Source: Leucogyrophana mollusca
Lineage: Eukaryota > Basidiomycota > Agaricomycetes > Boletales
Direction: 5' to 3'
Length of the DNA: 50,209 nucleotides
NCBI GenBank assembly: GCA_021014945.1
Contig: MU266525.1
Location: 3,078 to 53,286 of the forward strand
The translations under genes and the position numbers were made by a program. Below, piece by piece: positions 10,264-21,231 of this stretch. A model generated the notes under the pieces. The model was not told the origin of the DNA, did not search any database, and saw only the letters and a program-made list of their open reading frames with translations. Numbering within the stretch: position 1 is the stretch's first letter; the number at the start of each line of letters is the position of its first letter.

Positions 10264-12303
10264 TCAGTACGAATTGAGCCGAAAACGGTTCGGGTCCTCC
10301 ACCAATCCAGCTGGAGGCTGCGTTCCCCACAAGCTGGTGTACGAGCTCAAAACGTCCTTCTCAATGATCGGGAGGGTGAATGTGGCGTTGTGGTGCTCGC
10401 AGGTGTACCTCTCTAGCTCCCCATCGTTATAAAATGGATCTTCCAAAGCGGCATACAGCTCGTCCCTGTTCTCAACATCGTACACCTGACACCAGATCTT
10501 CACCAGCTTACGGATGAAGTCTCCCATGTTCCCATCCCCAGCGTCAATGATGACCACCTGTAGACAGTCCGTAATCTTCTCGTGGTTCCACCCCGACGGC
10601 TGAGCCTCCTCAAGAACAGATTCTTTGCAGTCCACCACGTCTCGTGTCGAGTCCCACGAGACGAAGGAGAGAGAAGATAGGCTACGAGCGTGACGTTTTC
10701 GAGACGTCCAGACAACGGGGGCCGATCGAATGACGCGTCCATCCGCGCCCTTGCGTAACATAACCATGAGGTCTGGTTGGCGAATGCATCCATTGACGAA
10801 TGCCTGGGCCTTTGGATCCTTTAAGGAGAGCGCTGCATATAAAGAGAGATTCCGCTTTGTCTCCTCCCATATGGGCCCTTCAGAGTGCGGGCTACTATCG
10901 GTATTGACGACCGAGTGACGCGGTGACGAAAACGGGATGTCGCTTGGGATGAAACCTGCCACGATCAGCTCCTTGGCACCGATAAAGCCATACTCGTACT
11001 TGAAGCAAGCTTGCGACAGATTAGCTTTTGAGAAGATGGCATATCTTGTCATCGCCACAACTTCGTCAATCTAGGTGGCCGTGCAGTGGTCCGGTTAGCG
11101 TTAGTTGGATGGAAACACCGGAAAAAAACGCGCCGTTTTACACGTCCCTCGAAGACAGGAGTAACACTGGTGGATGGCCATCATATGGCCCCATGCGTGT
11201 AGAGGCCAGTTCTCGCCGCTGAAATCCTTGAATACTTTGCCTCCGAGCACAATCACATAGTCGCCCTCTCCTGTGGCCCTTAGGACATCGTCTACGGCTG
11301 CCCTAACGTCATGGACGCACTGGGACCGGATAGCGTTCCAGAGTTTCTCGACCATCACTACTTCGATGTTGGAGTCATTCAAGAGCTCCATCACGCTACC
11401 ATACTTTTGTGCCAGAAGCATAAGGGCTGGCTCCGTGTACACTGCACGGCGCACGTATGCATAGACGACCTCAAGTCGCTCTTCGTGAAAAGAAGACATC
11501 GACGGGGCGCAATATCGAGCGAGGCGGGTCCTAATCTTCTCGCGGAACTCGATCGCCCTGTCACGTAATGCGGTTTCCAGAGGATCTTCATATGCTGTCG
11601 TGTCCGCATCTTGGGCAGAATGGGAAGACACGTCGGACCCTAACGTAGCGTCGTCGTACCCGGAACAGTCTAATGTCTCGTGACCATCGTGCAGCTCACG
11701 GTCCAATACCCATAGCGCGTTCTGTGCTTCGAGGATCAACCGTGATGCCCTGTTTTCGATTTCGAACATGCATTTCTCCACTTCTCTACGTCTCTTGACG
11801 AGGGTGTCCCAAAACGCTTTGTGGCCAAAGTCCTGGGAGTCGCTGCATAAGAGTATTCCGCTGGTCAAGATCATAGAAATACCATATCATTCCTTTACAA
11901 TTCAACCGTCAATACGCTCCTGTCCGGCACTGACGACGTTCACTCACCCGAAGAAACGCTCAGTAAAGTAGACGCGAGCTTCGATACACCTGGTTCCTGT
12001 TAGGATATAGATACGTTGCGCATGGCCACTACATACTCGCCTAGTAAGGAGGTTGTACTTGATCCACAAGCCATCATTCCATTCTCGGAGGAGCGGGATC
12101 GACAAACAAGACCTAATGGCAGCTACATCGTAACTCGCCGGGTCTTCCGGAAGTCTATCTAGGTGCGCATGATGAGATTTATAGTTGGAATAAAGCTTCA
12201 CCCGCTCCTGTAACACGTCCAAGTCAACAAAACTGAACGCGAAATGTTACAGCTTGAAGTACCATTACCTCGTTATGTCGTGAACACCACAGCGCACTTT
12301 CAT
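10264..12303 (-). CDS. Unrecognised protein, four exons
   Basis: Four minus-strand segments join in phase: 12303-12269, 12232-11948, 11842-11119 and 11070-10264, for about 616 residues. Splice sites are gtaatg...ttcag, gtgagt...cag and a 48-nt intron gtgttt...ctaacg...ctag. For exon 3 a second acceptor 18 nt upstream (exon from 11860) keeps the frame. I do not recognise the protein. It is soluble-looking, with an acidic Asp/Ser stretch, a charged helical part (EIENRASRLILEAQNALW, RDRAIEFREKIRTRLARY) and a C-terminal part rich in Trp and Asp. The N-terminus is uncertain: the frame stays open up to 12576 without an earlier ATG, so an upstream exon may exist. The fit of three introns makes a real gene likely. 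The function is unknown. Confidence 0.5.
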
Positions 12304-12748
12304 TTGTCGGCAGCGAGCATGAAATTCCAGCTGAATAAAGAGCTGCGCATGTGTCACGTTTCTTCCGAGGCGACCTTGACATGATTGAAATTCTTCAACC
12401 CGTCGAATGGCGATCACTAATAGTAATACAGAAGAACACGCGCCCGGATTTGCGTCGGATTCAATGGATGTCACAAGCACGTGAGTGTGATTGACGCGAT
12501 AAATTGACGCGACCGCACCGCATCCGGGAGACGATGTGTTCGGGCGAAACCACGGTTTTGTGGACCACAAGGTCACTTATTCACGGTATTTATACTATAC
12601 ACATGGTCTGAACGTGATGGACAATGATTAAAGTACTCGTGGCGGGGAACAAAACGAAGGTCCAAGAAGAAGAAAAAGAACCGACGGACACCAACAAAGG
12701 TCTGTGGAGGACAAGGAGAGAGGCTAGTGAGCGCAGTTTACCACGCGG
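12304..12748. other. Upstream region of the unknown gene and 3' flank of the phosphatase
   Basis: The minus strand stays open from 12576 to 12265 in the frame of the unknown gene but lacks an ATG before 12303. It may hold more coding sequence or 5' leader. No other feature was seen. Confidence 0.35.
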
Positions 12749-14340
12749 TCACTGGACATAGTTTGAGCAGCCTAGAACGGACGTTGTCTGCCCACAAACA
12801 TGACACCATTCCTGGGTTGTATTGACTGTGCTCCACTTTGACAACCAGTGAAGTTCAGCGAGGCGCTGGAGCCGGTCACCAATGGACTCACCGCCAACCT
12901 CTCAACGAGCTCCTCAACAAGAAGATCTTGCTGGCCAAAAAGCTTCACCGGATGAAAGATATCGCTTGTACCATTCTTGAACATCATACTGACGCGTGGG
13001 CCGTATGAATCATCTCGAACCTCTAAGGCGACTGCAGCGGCGTAGTCAACTATGTACACACAGTGATTCGATTAGCGCTACCAGTTTCGGTGAGAAAACG
13101 CTCACCGATGCCGAAAATATCGGAACCGTTGAGGGTAGCTTCCATCACATTGAACAGGCTTATAAACGGCTTGTAGCTGATCTCAATCAGCGATATCAAC
13201 AGGGGGTTTGTCTCGTCGGATATATCTTGTAGTGCCGCAAATGCTAGCGGGAGCAATGTGCGCGCAGCGACTTGGCCAAGTATTGGGTTAACCTCGATGA
13301 TCGGGCTTCTTCATCCACTTACTGTTGCCAATGCCATCCGGACTTTCGTCAGTGAAGACACCATCTTCGTGAAAGCTTGCGTAGTAGGAGGCAATTTGGG
13401 GAAATGCTGGTGGGATTGTGTCGTAAAATGTTTGATTATGGACATATTGGACGTTGACAAAGTCGTACATCTGGTAACCAGTCGTTGAGAAGTGGAGCTT
13501 GTCCGGATCATCCAGTGCAACTCACGTTCCACTGGAAGCGAAGTTAATAGCGGTCAGCCGACGAGTGAGGATCCGAATCGTACATTGTGACGTACCATAT
13601 TGGTAAAGTTTGTGCTGCGACCGCCCACATATGGAGTCAAACTCTCTAGAAAGGGTGCCGCCTCTTGAGCCTTCTCTTGAAATGCGGAAGACGAATAGAA
13701 GGCAGCAACATGGGAATCAAATGCCTATAATTGCAGCATGTAGGGAAGTCAGTTGTTAGTTAGTACATACTGTCCCTCACCACGCACAGGACAAGAGGTC
13801 CAACTATTCAGTGTGGGCACTAAAGTAGGTTCTACAGAATGGACTAGAACGCAAGAGTCACGATGCCAGCAAGACATATGGATGTGAGATACTCACCAGG
13901 GATATATTGGTAGCCACTAAGTGGGCCGACGATGGCTGAACCGTTCGCAAGAGTGATACTAGATTGCTCCGATGCCGGATAAAGGCCCTGAAGAAGGCCA
14001 GCGACCGAGTTCAAGATGACACTGCCCCCGCCTCCTGCATCTGCGCGGACATAGAGTTGATTGACGTCGACCAAGTCGGTACTAATGCCATCAATAAAAG
14101 ACGGAGATGATGGTGTCAGGTACTGTGCCCTGAGGTAAGTCCCTAGCTGGAACTCTTGGACCTATGCCGGAGAATGCGGCTTTAGCTCTATATTGCAAGC
14201 ATAAGATTGCTCCATACCGAGCCCAGTGGAGTTATGTAGGACTCCGTTGGAGTGTAGGTGTTCGGGTCTTGAAAAAATTCAAGTCGATCGCCGTGGCGAG
14301 CGAGTAAGACGACTCCGAGTAACCCGCTGGCGTTGACCAT
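12749..14340 (-). CDS. Histidine phosphatase family (RHG motif), copy B
   Basis: This is a paralogue of the gene at 15283-16906 with the same exon plan. The protein starts MVNASGLLGVVLLARHGDRL, with the ARHGDR phosphohistidine motif typical of branch-2 acid phosphatase / phosphoglycerate-mutase-like proteins. It continues through RADAGGGGSVILNS, GPLSGYQYIPG, TNFTNMWN, YDFVNVQYVHNQTFYD, EISYKPFISLFNV and a Cys-containing tail EWCHVCGQTT ending YVQ. Introns rejoin the frame throughout, and one exon is only 6 nt (13526-13531, coding Trp-Asn). The expected activity is phosphate-ester hydrolysis with a covalent phosphohistidine intermediate; the substrate is unknown. There is no clear signal peptide, because the active-site motif is too near the start. 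The segment after QYIPG differs strongly from copy A (EPTLVPTLNSW versus VDSVEMTQIPSLTSW). Confidence 0.82.
13526..13531 (-). other. Six-nucleotide microexon of phosphatase copy B
   Basis: TGGAAC (minus strand) is bounded by a 64-nt intron upstream (13532-13595, gtacgt...ttccag) and a 55-nt intron downstream (13471-13525, gtgagt...accag). It supplies Trp-Asn between NFTNM and MYDFVN, at the same place as in copy A. Confidence 0.75.
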
Positions 14341-15282
14341 TCGTGTATGGAGGAGCGAGCGTCCAAGGGAATGCTTAGGTTTCAGACGCAACTAGAACGA
14401 CGATATTAGCAATCTGTTCAGCTTCCCAGCCTTTATAGACTTTATGGGGCACCCGCAAGGCCCTCGAAATCACAATTCCGCATTTCGTCAAATTCGATGC
14501 CCTGGATGTGATTCCCAAGCCTTTAGTCGCGGGGTAACAAGCATTTTTGATCGCTCGAGAAAAGGTCATGCTATTGGCGAAACCGGGATTTCATTAAAGG
14601 CCGTGATGGACGAGCGGTTCGAGACGCGGTAGGGAACAGCGCGGCCGAACGAGCAGGCACCGTACTTGTGGAATTGACGGTCTGTCCCTTGTGGTATATG
14701 AGTCCTTTCTCCTTCCTTGGAAGTCAGGAACAAATGGTTCGAGTCGGAGAATGGTAGATATTTTTCTATATTCTTTCACTCTGATCCACGGATGCACACG
14801 GCGATTGCGAGTACGGTCGAGCAATTGAATGCTGGTTCTTTGCAAGCTGTGACCGGCGGCGTATATGGTGCTTGCGAGAACTGGTGTGGCATCAGACACT
14901 CTAGAAGTCGACGACGTTGTTGCCGTCGCGAGATATCCAAGGGCATCCTTGATGCGGTCGAGCTTGAAGGTCGTAGAGTAAGATACGAAACGAGTTGGGC
15001 GTGAACAAGGCAAAACACTGCGACAGTAATTCGAGCGTTTATCAAGATCCAGTCTCAAACCAGGTGTTCGGTGATGGCGGAGAACAACCAACACGAGCTA
15101 GTAGTCGGATTGTGCCGAGATTAACGTTCGTCGGGCATGACGTCCGTCTAACACCAAGACTAATCAGGATGGTGTATTTTAAAGGAACTCGAAAGATATT
15201 ATAAGCAAAAAAGGTCACTACATTATACTCGGCTCGTCTATGCGAATCAGATCGTGCAGGTCAGAAAAGGTCCATCGTGTCA
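14341..15282. other. Intergenic region between the phosphatase copies
   Basis: A minus-strand frame stays open for 500 nt (14594-15094), but I cannot connect it to a gene or family. TATAAAG on the minus strand (14431-14437) serves copy B. Nothing else was identified. Confidence 0.35.
14431..14437 (-). promoter_or_regulatory. Candidate TATA box of phosphatase copy B
   Basis: TATAAAG on the minus strand lies 91 bp upstream of the ATG of copy B. Copy A has a similar element at 16957-16963. Confidence 0.4.
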
Positions 15283-16906
15283 TCACCGCGTTACTCCATT
15301 GATGAAAGGGTCGTTGCTGAAGTTGTAGACCGAGCATCCGCGCAGAGTGGTCTGATTGCAGGAGAAGCACCATTCATTGGTCGAGTTGATGGTTATCCAC
15401 TGTCGGACAGTATGATGAGAGGATATCCAAGGGAGAGGCTCCAGGACCTGCTTACCGCGAGATTCTTAACAAATGTGTTAAGGGGAATACTTGTGTTACC
15501 GAACAACGCGAGCTGGCGGAATTCCTTGTCGTCTGTGCCGTTCTTGAACTTCATGCTGACAGAAGCCTCCCCAGCAGCATCCTGGGAGAGCTCAAGCGCG
15601 ACTACGGAGGCATAATTGGCTACCAGGAGATGTCTATCATTATCCCACCCACACTAAAAGGTAAACATCTGCTTACCGATTCCCGAGATGTCAGGATCAG
15701 TCAAGGTTGCATTCGTGACATTGAACAAGCCAATGAAAGGCTTGTAGTCAACCTGGGTCAAAGCCAACTTCACTTTGTTTGACCCCTCAGTCATGTTTCC
15801 GAGTGACCACATGATCTCCGGAAGAAGCGTACGAATGCCAACTGGGCGCGCGAGTGGTCAATACAACGACATGACAGCTCTTGTACAAAATATACTCACT
15901 ATTACCCACACTGTTTGATACACTGTCGGAAAACACTGCTTGCTGAACGAAGTTTGCATAATACCGAGCCTGTTCGAGGAAGGTGGGGGGGAGGGCTTCG
16001 TAGAAGGTCTTGTTGTGAATGGACTGAACGTTGATGTAGTCATAAATCTGCAAAAAGCCGTTCGATGCTGATTTCTCGCGAGAATACACCTTCACTTACA
16101 TTCCACTGAGAAATAAATCAGCTAAGAGAATAGAGGTAGATAGGTAATGGACGAACCATGTTTGTAAAGTTGTTACTTATCCCGCTGCCCAGGTAAGGTG
16201 TCACTGCGTTCAAGAAGGGACCTGCGGTCTCGGCCATCTGGAGGTACGAGGCAGACTGGTAAACGCGGTTCAAGTGGAATATGAAGTACTGTAACAGAAC
16301 AATACATGAATAAGACATCGCGTGCCAAAATGGGGACCATACGTTGCAATCCATCCAACTCGTCAACGAAGGTATCTGAGTCATTTCCACAGAATCCACT
16401 GCGTGTTACGCATTAGTACGGGGAGTGGACGTATTAAGTGACTGAATCCCAACCTGGAACATATTGGTACCCGCCGAGAGGCCCAGTGACCGTCGATCCA
16501 TTGGCCAAAGTAATCGCCGACGAGCGCGTTGGCGGGTAAAGACCTTGCAGAAGGCCATAGGCCGAGTCTAGGACCACATTGCCTCCCCCAGAATCCGCGC
16601 GTACGAAAAGCTGGTCAACATCAACAACGTCGGTGTTGATGCCCTCGATGTAAGAGGGCGAGGAAGGGTTCAGATATGTTTCCCTCAGGAAAGAACCAAG
16701 CTGGTGTTCCTGCACCTGCAAAACGAATTGTCTGAATGTGACCGATCGGACGACGCATGAAACAATGGCCTTACCGAACCAAGAGGAGTAATGTACGACT
16801 GGTTGGAGTTGTACGTGGTGGGGTCTTGGTAATATCCCAGTCGATCACCGTGACGAGCCAAGAGAACGACACCGAGCAGACCAGCAGCAGAAGTGGTGTT
16901 AACCAT
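15283..16906 (-). CDS. Histidine phosphatase family (RHG motif), copy A
   Basis: Nine exons give 387 residues in frame: 16906-16775, 16715-16454, 16398-16343, 16288-16157, 16105-16100, 16047-15900, 15841-15677, 15601-15456, 15399-15283. The N-terminus carries ARHGDR (about residues 17-22), the nucleophile motif of the histidine phosphatase superfamily. Later blocks are DVVDVDQLFVRADSGGG, GPLGGYQYVPG, NFTNMWN, YDYINVQSIHNKTFYEALPP, QVDYKPFIGLFNV and a Cys-rich tail EWCFSCNQTTLRGC. Mushroom genomes often carry such phosphoglycerate-mutase-like proteins in several copies. No classical signal peptide is seen, although N-glycosylation sequons are frequent. The 6-nt exon codes Trp-Asn. The neighbour at 12749-14340 is its tandem duplicate in the same orientation, about 940 bp away. 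Confidence 0.88.
16100..16105 (-). other. Six-nucleotide microexon of phosphatase copy A
   Basis: TGGAAT (minus strand) lies between introns of 51 nt (16106-16156, gttcgt...ctcag) and 52 nt (16048-16099, gtaagt...tgcag). It codes Trp-Asn and keeps the frame between NFTNM and IYDYIN. The position matches the microexon of copy B. Confidence 0.78.
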
Positions 16907-16956
16907 AGCGAGGATTTGTTGTGGAGATGAATTCTACAAGTGGCATGAAGGCTTCG

Positions 16957-16963
16957 TTTTATA
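16957..16963 (-). promoter_or_regulatory. TATA box of phosphatase copy A
   Basis: TATAAAA on the minus strand lies 51 bp upstream of the ATG, at good spacing for a core promoter with a short leader. Confidence 0.5.
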
Positions 16964-17802
16964 CTCCACCCTGGCACGTAATTAGATCGGCCGTTAGGCT
17001 CGGTATAAATGAATAAGGCTCCGCCCTGGTAGCGAAAAGCAGTGAGCAGAAGAGCAACCGCGTAAGGAGCCAAGTATGAAAGCAATGTACATGGGGCTGC
17101 GGGGATGACTTGGGTGGCAGAGCATCGGAATTAAGGTGTCCTCACCTCATACTCGGACAGCTATCTGAATCAAACCTATCGTACAGGACTATATGGCACT
17201 TCTGTTCGGGATCCTGAAAGCAATGGATTCGAGGGCGTTCATGGTGAAGGACAAGCCGCGCTGTTCATCCGCTGCTAGATCAAATGAGGTAAATCAGCAC
17301 AGGTACATCACGTTCATTGCGAGATCCACCGCATCTTACGTGAGTCATTCATGGGCGCTTGAGTGAGCGGGGTGAACGCATTGCTGGACGTAGCGCGGCC
17401 AAGCGCCTATCCCAAACAGCTCAAGGCAGTGAGGACTGTTACCAGCACTGCAGTATCTCAACTGGGGCTGAAATCGGTTTGACAATTAGCAAGTCTCCAG
17501 CATGGCATGATGGGGCTAGCGTGCATGTAGCCACGGATTGTAGTGGTGCAAGTTGAGGAGAGCAAGGACACAGGCACTGCCAGTGACTGCATGATGCAAC
17601 GTGGTGGCTAGCTAGCACATCGCTTCCACAGGAGAACGATATACTCGGCGAACTCGGATGTGCACTGGTACAGTGGCAGTCGCAGATCTGGCAGCGCCAA
17701 TAAACCAGGCAGCACGGTGAGATGTTTATCGTTCAGTCGTTGTGATCCATTGAAAAGAAGCACCAAGTCTGCAACGACTACATCTAAAAGTAGACTTGTG
17801 CT

Positions 17803-17828
17803 CGAAAAACCCTCTGGAGGGTTTTTCG
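17803..17828. repeat. Perfect 12-bp inverted repeat (hairpin)
   Basis: CGAAAAACCCTC, a two-base TG centre, then GAGGGTTTTTCG. The arms pair without mismatch. It sits in intergenic DNA 3' to the DUF6532-like gene. It could be a chance palindrome, the end of a mobile element, or an RNA 3' structure. Confidence 0.6.
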
Positions 17829-18049
17829 GGAATCCTTTTCTGGAGTAGACTCGGAGCCTCTCGGAGCTACTCGCCTAGCCCTCGGAGGTACCAGATATGG
17901 CTAGGGCTCGTCGGTGAGCGGGCCATCGGTGGATTTGCGAGCATCAATCATATCTCTGGTTAATCTAGTAATCTTATCTTACGACGAGAGCGTGACAGAC
18001 ACATTAGATTCCAAATCACTATACTAGAATATCGGTAAAGTAAGGAATG

Positions 18050-19963
18050 CTAATGAATAAGACTTTCTCCACGAGCAACGAGCAATTGACAATATTCATC
18101 GAACGCTGCTGAGGAGACGGGATTTTCCCGGATCGTGATCTTGATGTACTTCACGATCCGCTGAAATACGTCGTAGTAATTTTTCTCGGAGAACTCGATA
18201 TTCTTGTATTTACCGGTGGCGTATTCGTCGATGCTGCAGTGTAAGGCAGCGCCCGCAAGTGCGAAGATATTATCAAGTTTTGATAAATCCACGTCCTTCG
18301 AGTGTCCTCCCAACCATACCACGTCCAGGATCAAGAATGCCATGAGGTCGTTCTCGAGGTAACGCACGAATACGTCTCGTCCGAGCGTCTATATAAAATG
18401 AAGATTAGTGAGTGCGCGCGCGACCATGTAACACGCACGTCGTAGGCATTGAGGTAACTGAAGTTATCGAGCAGCTGCGAAACGATGCGCTGCTTGTATT
18501 CGGAGTCGCTGTCGAGAGATCGGATGGGCGCATGGAGGGGAAATCCCATTTGTACGAACATGTGCGAAACCTGCTTAAAGTGGGTGCGCAGCTTCGCCGA
18601 TGCATCGAACACGAATTCACGTGTCTTCGGTGCCCATTTATACGGCGGATCTGACACGTCAAATAAGTGAGTGTGTGCATTAGGGGCGGAGAGAAGACTT
18701 ACGAATACCGTCGGCTTGTGCAGCCGTCTCGAGTGCATGGTCCACGGTTCGCGCTTTGTCGCCCTTAGATAAAATGCCGTCCTTGTTGAGGGTGATGCCG
18801 AGGAGTGTTACCTTTGCCCTTTCGAGAGCCTCCGTGGATAGTAGGGTTTCCGGGACCACGACCCTCCATGGCCGTCTGGCCCGACTCGCTGAAGGTTCCG
18901 GGTTCGGGCGCGCCACCGGTGCTTCCCCGGTCGTGGTGGTGGTAGGATCGGGTCGGGTAGTTGGGGTGACCGTAGGTTGCACGGACGATGAGGGGGCTGG
19001 GGCGGGCGCAGGAGTGCGTTGGGGGATTGGTAGGGACGCCGTCCTGTGGAGGCTGCCAGAGCCTGCGATGTGGGTTTCTGTAGCCTGTATAACGGTGAGC
19101 GAGCATCTGTGGGTAAGCAAAGTGAACGTACGTTGATGACTCCGTTCCTATATTCTTCGGGTTGCGGACCATCGGGTCTGAACGCAGCGACCAGGCGAAC
19201 TCCCGATCCGCGGGATTCCCTGGTTCCGATCCCATCTGCCCCGAGGCGGTTCATGCCCCGGAAAATTCCTGCGCGCCGGCCTGGTGGCGCATACGGCGCA
19301 GGTCTCTCTGTGCGTTGACGCGCCTGCCCCCGCTCGATGCCCTCTTGCTCTGGTTGCTGACGTACGTAGTAGCCTTGTGTTTGCAGCTGGTAGCGCGCGA
19401 CCTCTTGTTCCTGCCGCTGACGCATGACGTCGTGCTCCTGGAAGTCTTGAGCATAAGGTACGTTGTGCTGAGATAATTGCTCGTGGGCGTACGGCTGCTG
19501 TTGTTGGTAGTCGTGGACCCCGTGATAGGGCTGCTGGTGGGGAGTGAACAGATCATGCGGTAGGTCGTGATCGGGGTATGAGTACTGGTCGTTTTGCATG
19601 TCCTCGTCGTCGGAGCTTGACTGAACGCGTTCCGGGAGTTCGGATTCCTGACGTAGCTGTGTCCCCGAAGGACGTCCAGCCACGTTGAAACCCGGACGAT
19701 TTTCCTTTCGAAAACGCTGTGGATATGTCAATATCGGGTGCAATCTATATTACTGACGCTTACCTTTGGCCCGCGCTTCTGTGAACGACCACCGCTAGAC
19801 GTAGATGTATTCGAGGGTCTCGGTACAGTATTGTGAACACCTCGAGAAGCAGACGTCCCCGTTGTGCCGCGCTGGTGTTCAATTGGGGCGGCTGTGGAGT
19901 TGGCGCCGATGTTTAGCTGGAATTCATGGTAAGCCATGGTCATTAACTCACCTGTGAAGCCAT
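18050..19963 (-). CDS. Hypothetical protein resembling the fungal DUF6532 family
   Basis: Six exons join in phase to 545 residues: 19963-19952, 19871-19764, 19716-19132, 19084-18703, 18650-18439, 18388-18050. The first two thirds are low-complexity. They are rich in Gln, His, Pro and Tyr (DYQQQQPYAHEQLSQHNV), followed by a Pro/Thr linker with DPTTTTTGEA. The C-terminal third is folded-looking, with KTREFVFDASAKLRTHF, SQLLDNFSYLNAYD, FALAGAALHCSIDEYATG and NIEFSEKNYYDVFQRIVKYI. The ALAGAALHC.IDEY.TG..KNIEF pattern reminds me of DUF6532, a domain expanded in mushroom fungi and of unknown function. I hold that match loosely. The first exon codes only MASQ; an alternative start inside 20015-19872 is possible. 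No catalytic motif is apparent. Confidence 0.6.
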
Positions 19964-20291
19964 GCTGACGCCTGCCTTTATTTCCGTTCGTTATCGATAC
20001 GATCAACGTCAACAAACGCTGATGCTTTTGGGGAGGGGGGTCGCATTTGTGAGTGTAACGGGACTGTGACAGACACGAGGTAAACGTACCTTGATGTATG
20101 ACTTACAATCGGCCACCGGTTAGACACGAGAAACCATGATTTGTAGTAATACTGACGTGCAATAATACATGAGTTCGAAGGACACAACACACTGCAACGG
20201 GTACTGGAGTCATATGTAAACAGATAAGAGACGCAGGGAAAGGAGTAAATCACGTATGAGGGGGGATGCCGCCTTACTTTATGCAACATAC

Positions 20292-21118
20292 TCAGGAGGA
20301 ATCAGTGTCAGAGATACCGTCAGCCTCTTCTTCGCTCTCCTGATCGCCGTCGCCCAATCCACGCTGCAGGGCAACCTCCTCAATCACGGAAATCGCTTCC
20401 TCGGCATGCGGGAAGGCCATCGAGTCTTCTTCATACACGACATCGAGAAAGCTGATATCGTGTTCGAGCTGGGAGAGACCACGATCGGAGAGAAGTGCCC
20501 TGAAGACCTCTAGCTCTCGTTCCGCGAGGCAGAACTCTCCAAGATCGCCCCTCTGGACTTCTTTGAGAAGGCTGATGTGCCTCTCAGCCTCCTCGATCTC
20601 CCATGCGGTAAGAAGGATTTTGTGACGCTTGGTTTCCCTGGAAGCGTGTTTGGCCATTGCAGCACCACGCAGCATGTGATCTGGCAAACGCCGTAAGTTG
20701 CGCACATATACCTCTCGCCCCTTGATATAAGCTTAGCTGGAGTCCCGGAAAGCTCTGAAAGATGTTATTCACTTACTCTGACGATGTCATCCGCTGTGAG
20801 GGTGTCTTTAGATGACTGGCTGAGCTGTTCCCTTTCAAGATGTATCTCAGCAAGTGAGGGACCGGAGCGTCTTGCGTATGGCTTGTATTCGAGGGGTATG
20901 CGTTTTCTGAAAGATCCGACTCGGTGAGAGCGGCTCGGGGGTCTGCCAGGATGCTTTGTGATGAGTTTTACTAATTTGCTCGTGTCTATGTTGCGATCGG
21001 AGAAAGATTCGAAACGGGTCAGTGAGCTGGAGGTGGGGCTTGGTGGTGGATAGGCAGGGGATGATCTACGGCTTGTCTGAACAGGAGATGACGGTGGGGT
21101 GGTGTCCGAGGGATACAT
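20292..21118 (-). CDS. Small acidic hypothetical protein, divergent from the transposase
   Basis: Two exons (21118-20777 and 20720-20292; intron gtaagt...atcaag) give 256 residues. The N-terminal half is Ser/Pro-rich and probably disordered, with a basic patch FRKRIPLEYKPYARRSG. The C-terminal half is helical, with LTADDIVRGREVYVRNLRRLP, EIEEAERHISLLKEVQRGDLGEFCLAEREL and LERDISFLD-like heptads, and ends in a very acidic tail DQESEEEADGISDTDSS. I do not recognise a family. Its ATG lies 113 bp from the ATG of the Plavaka transposase on the other strand, so the two probably share a promoter region. It may be an accessory gene of the element or a host gene beside it. Confidence 0.6.
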
Positions 21119-21231
21119 TGCGCTGAGGTGGGTGAGTAGTGGGTTCGGGGTGAAAGCTGTGGTTAGCGGAGTTTGAAGAACTTAGAGGAATTTTCGAAAC
21201 ACTCGCCATCAAGTTGGGAGTCCGTGACGCA

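Larger units (their letters stand above)
16907..18049. other. Intergenic region with hairpin, no gene seen
   Basis: This holds the copy A promoter, a perfect 12-bp inverted repeat at 17803-17828, and a stretch near 17850-17920 with reiterated CTCGGAG- and CTAG-containing words. No exon could be supported. Confidence 0.4.

Noticed and set aside
14594..15094. Open 166-codon minus-strand frame between the phosphatase copies
   Set aside because: No family resemblance, no ATG in a sensible place and no splice links. It probably stays open by chance or is decayed sequence.
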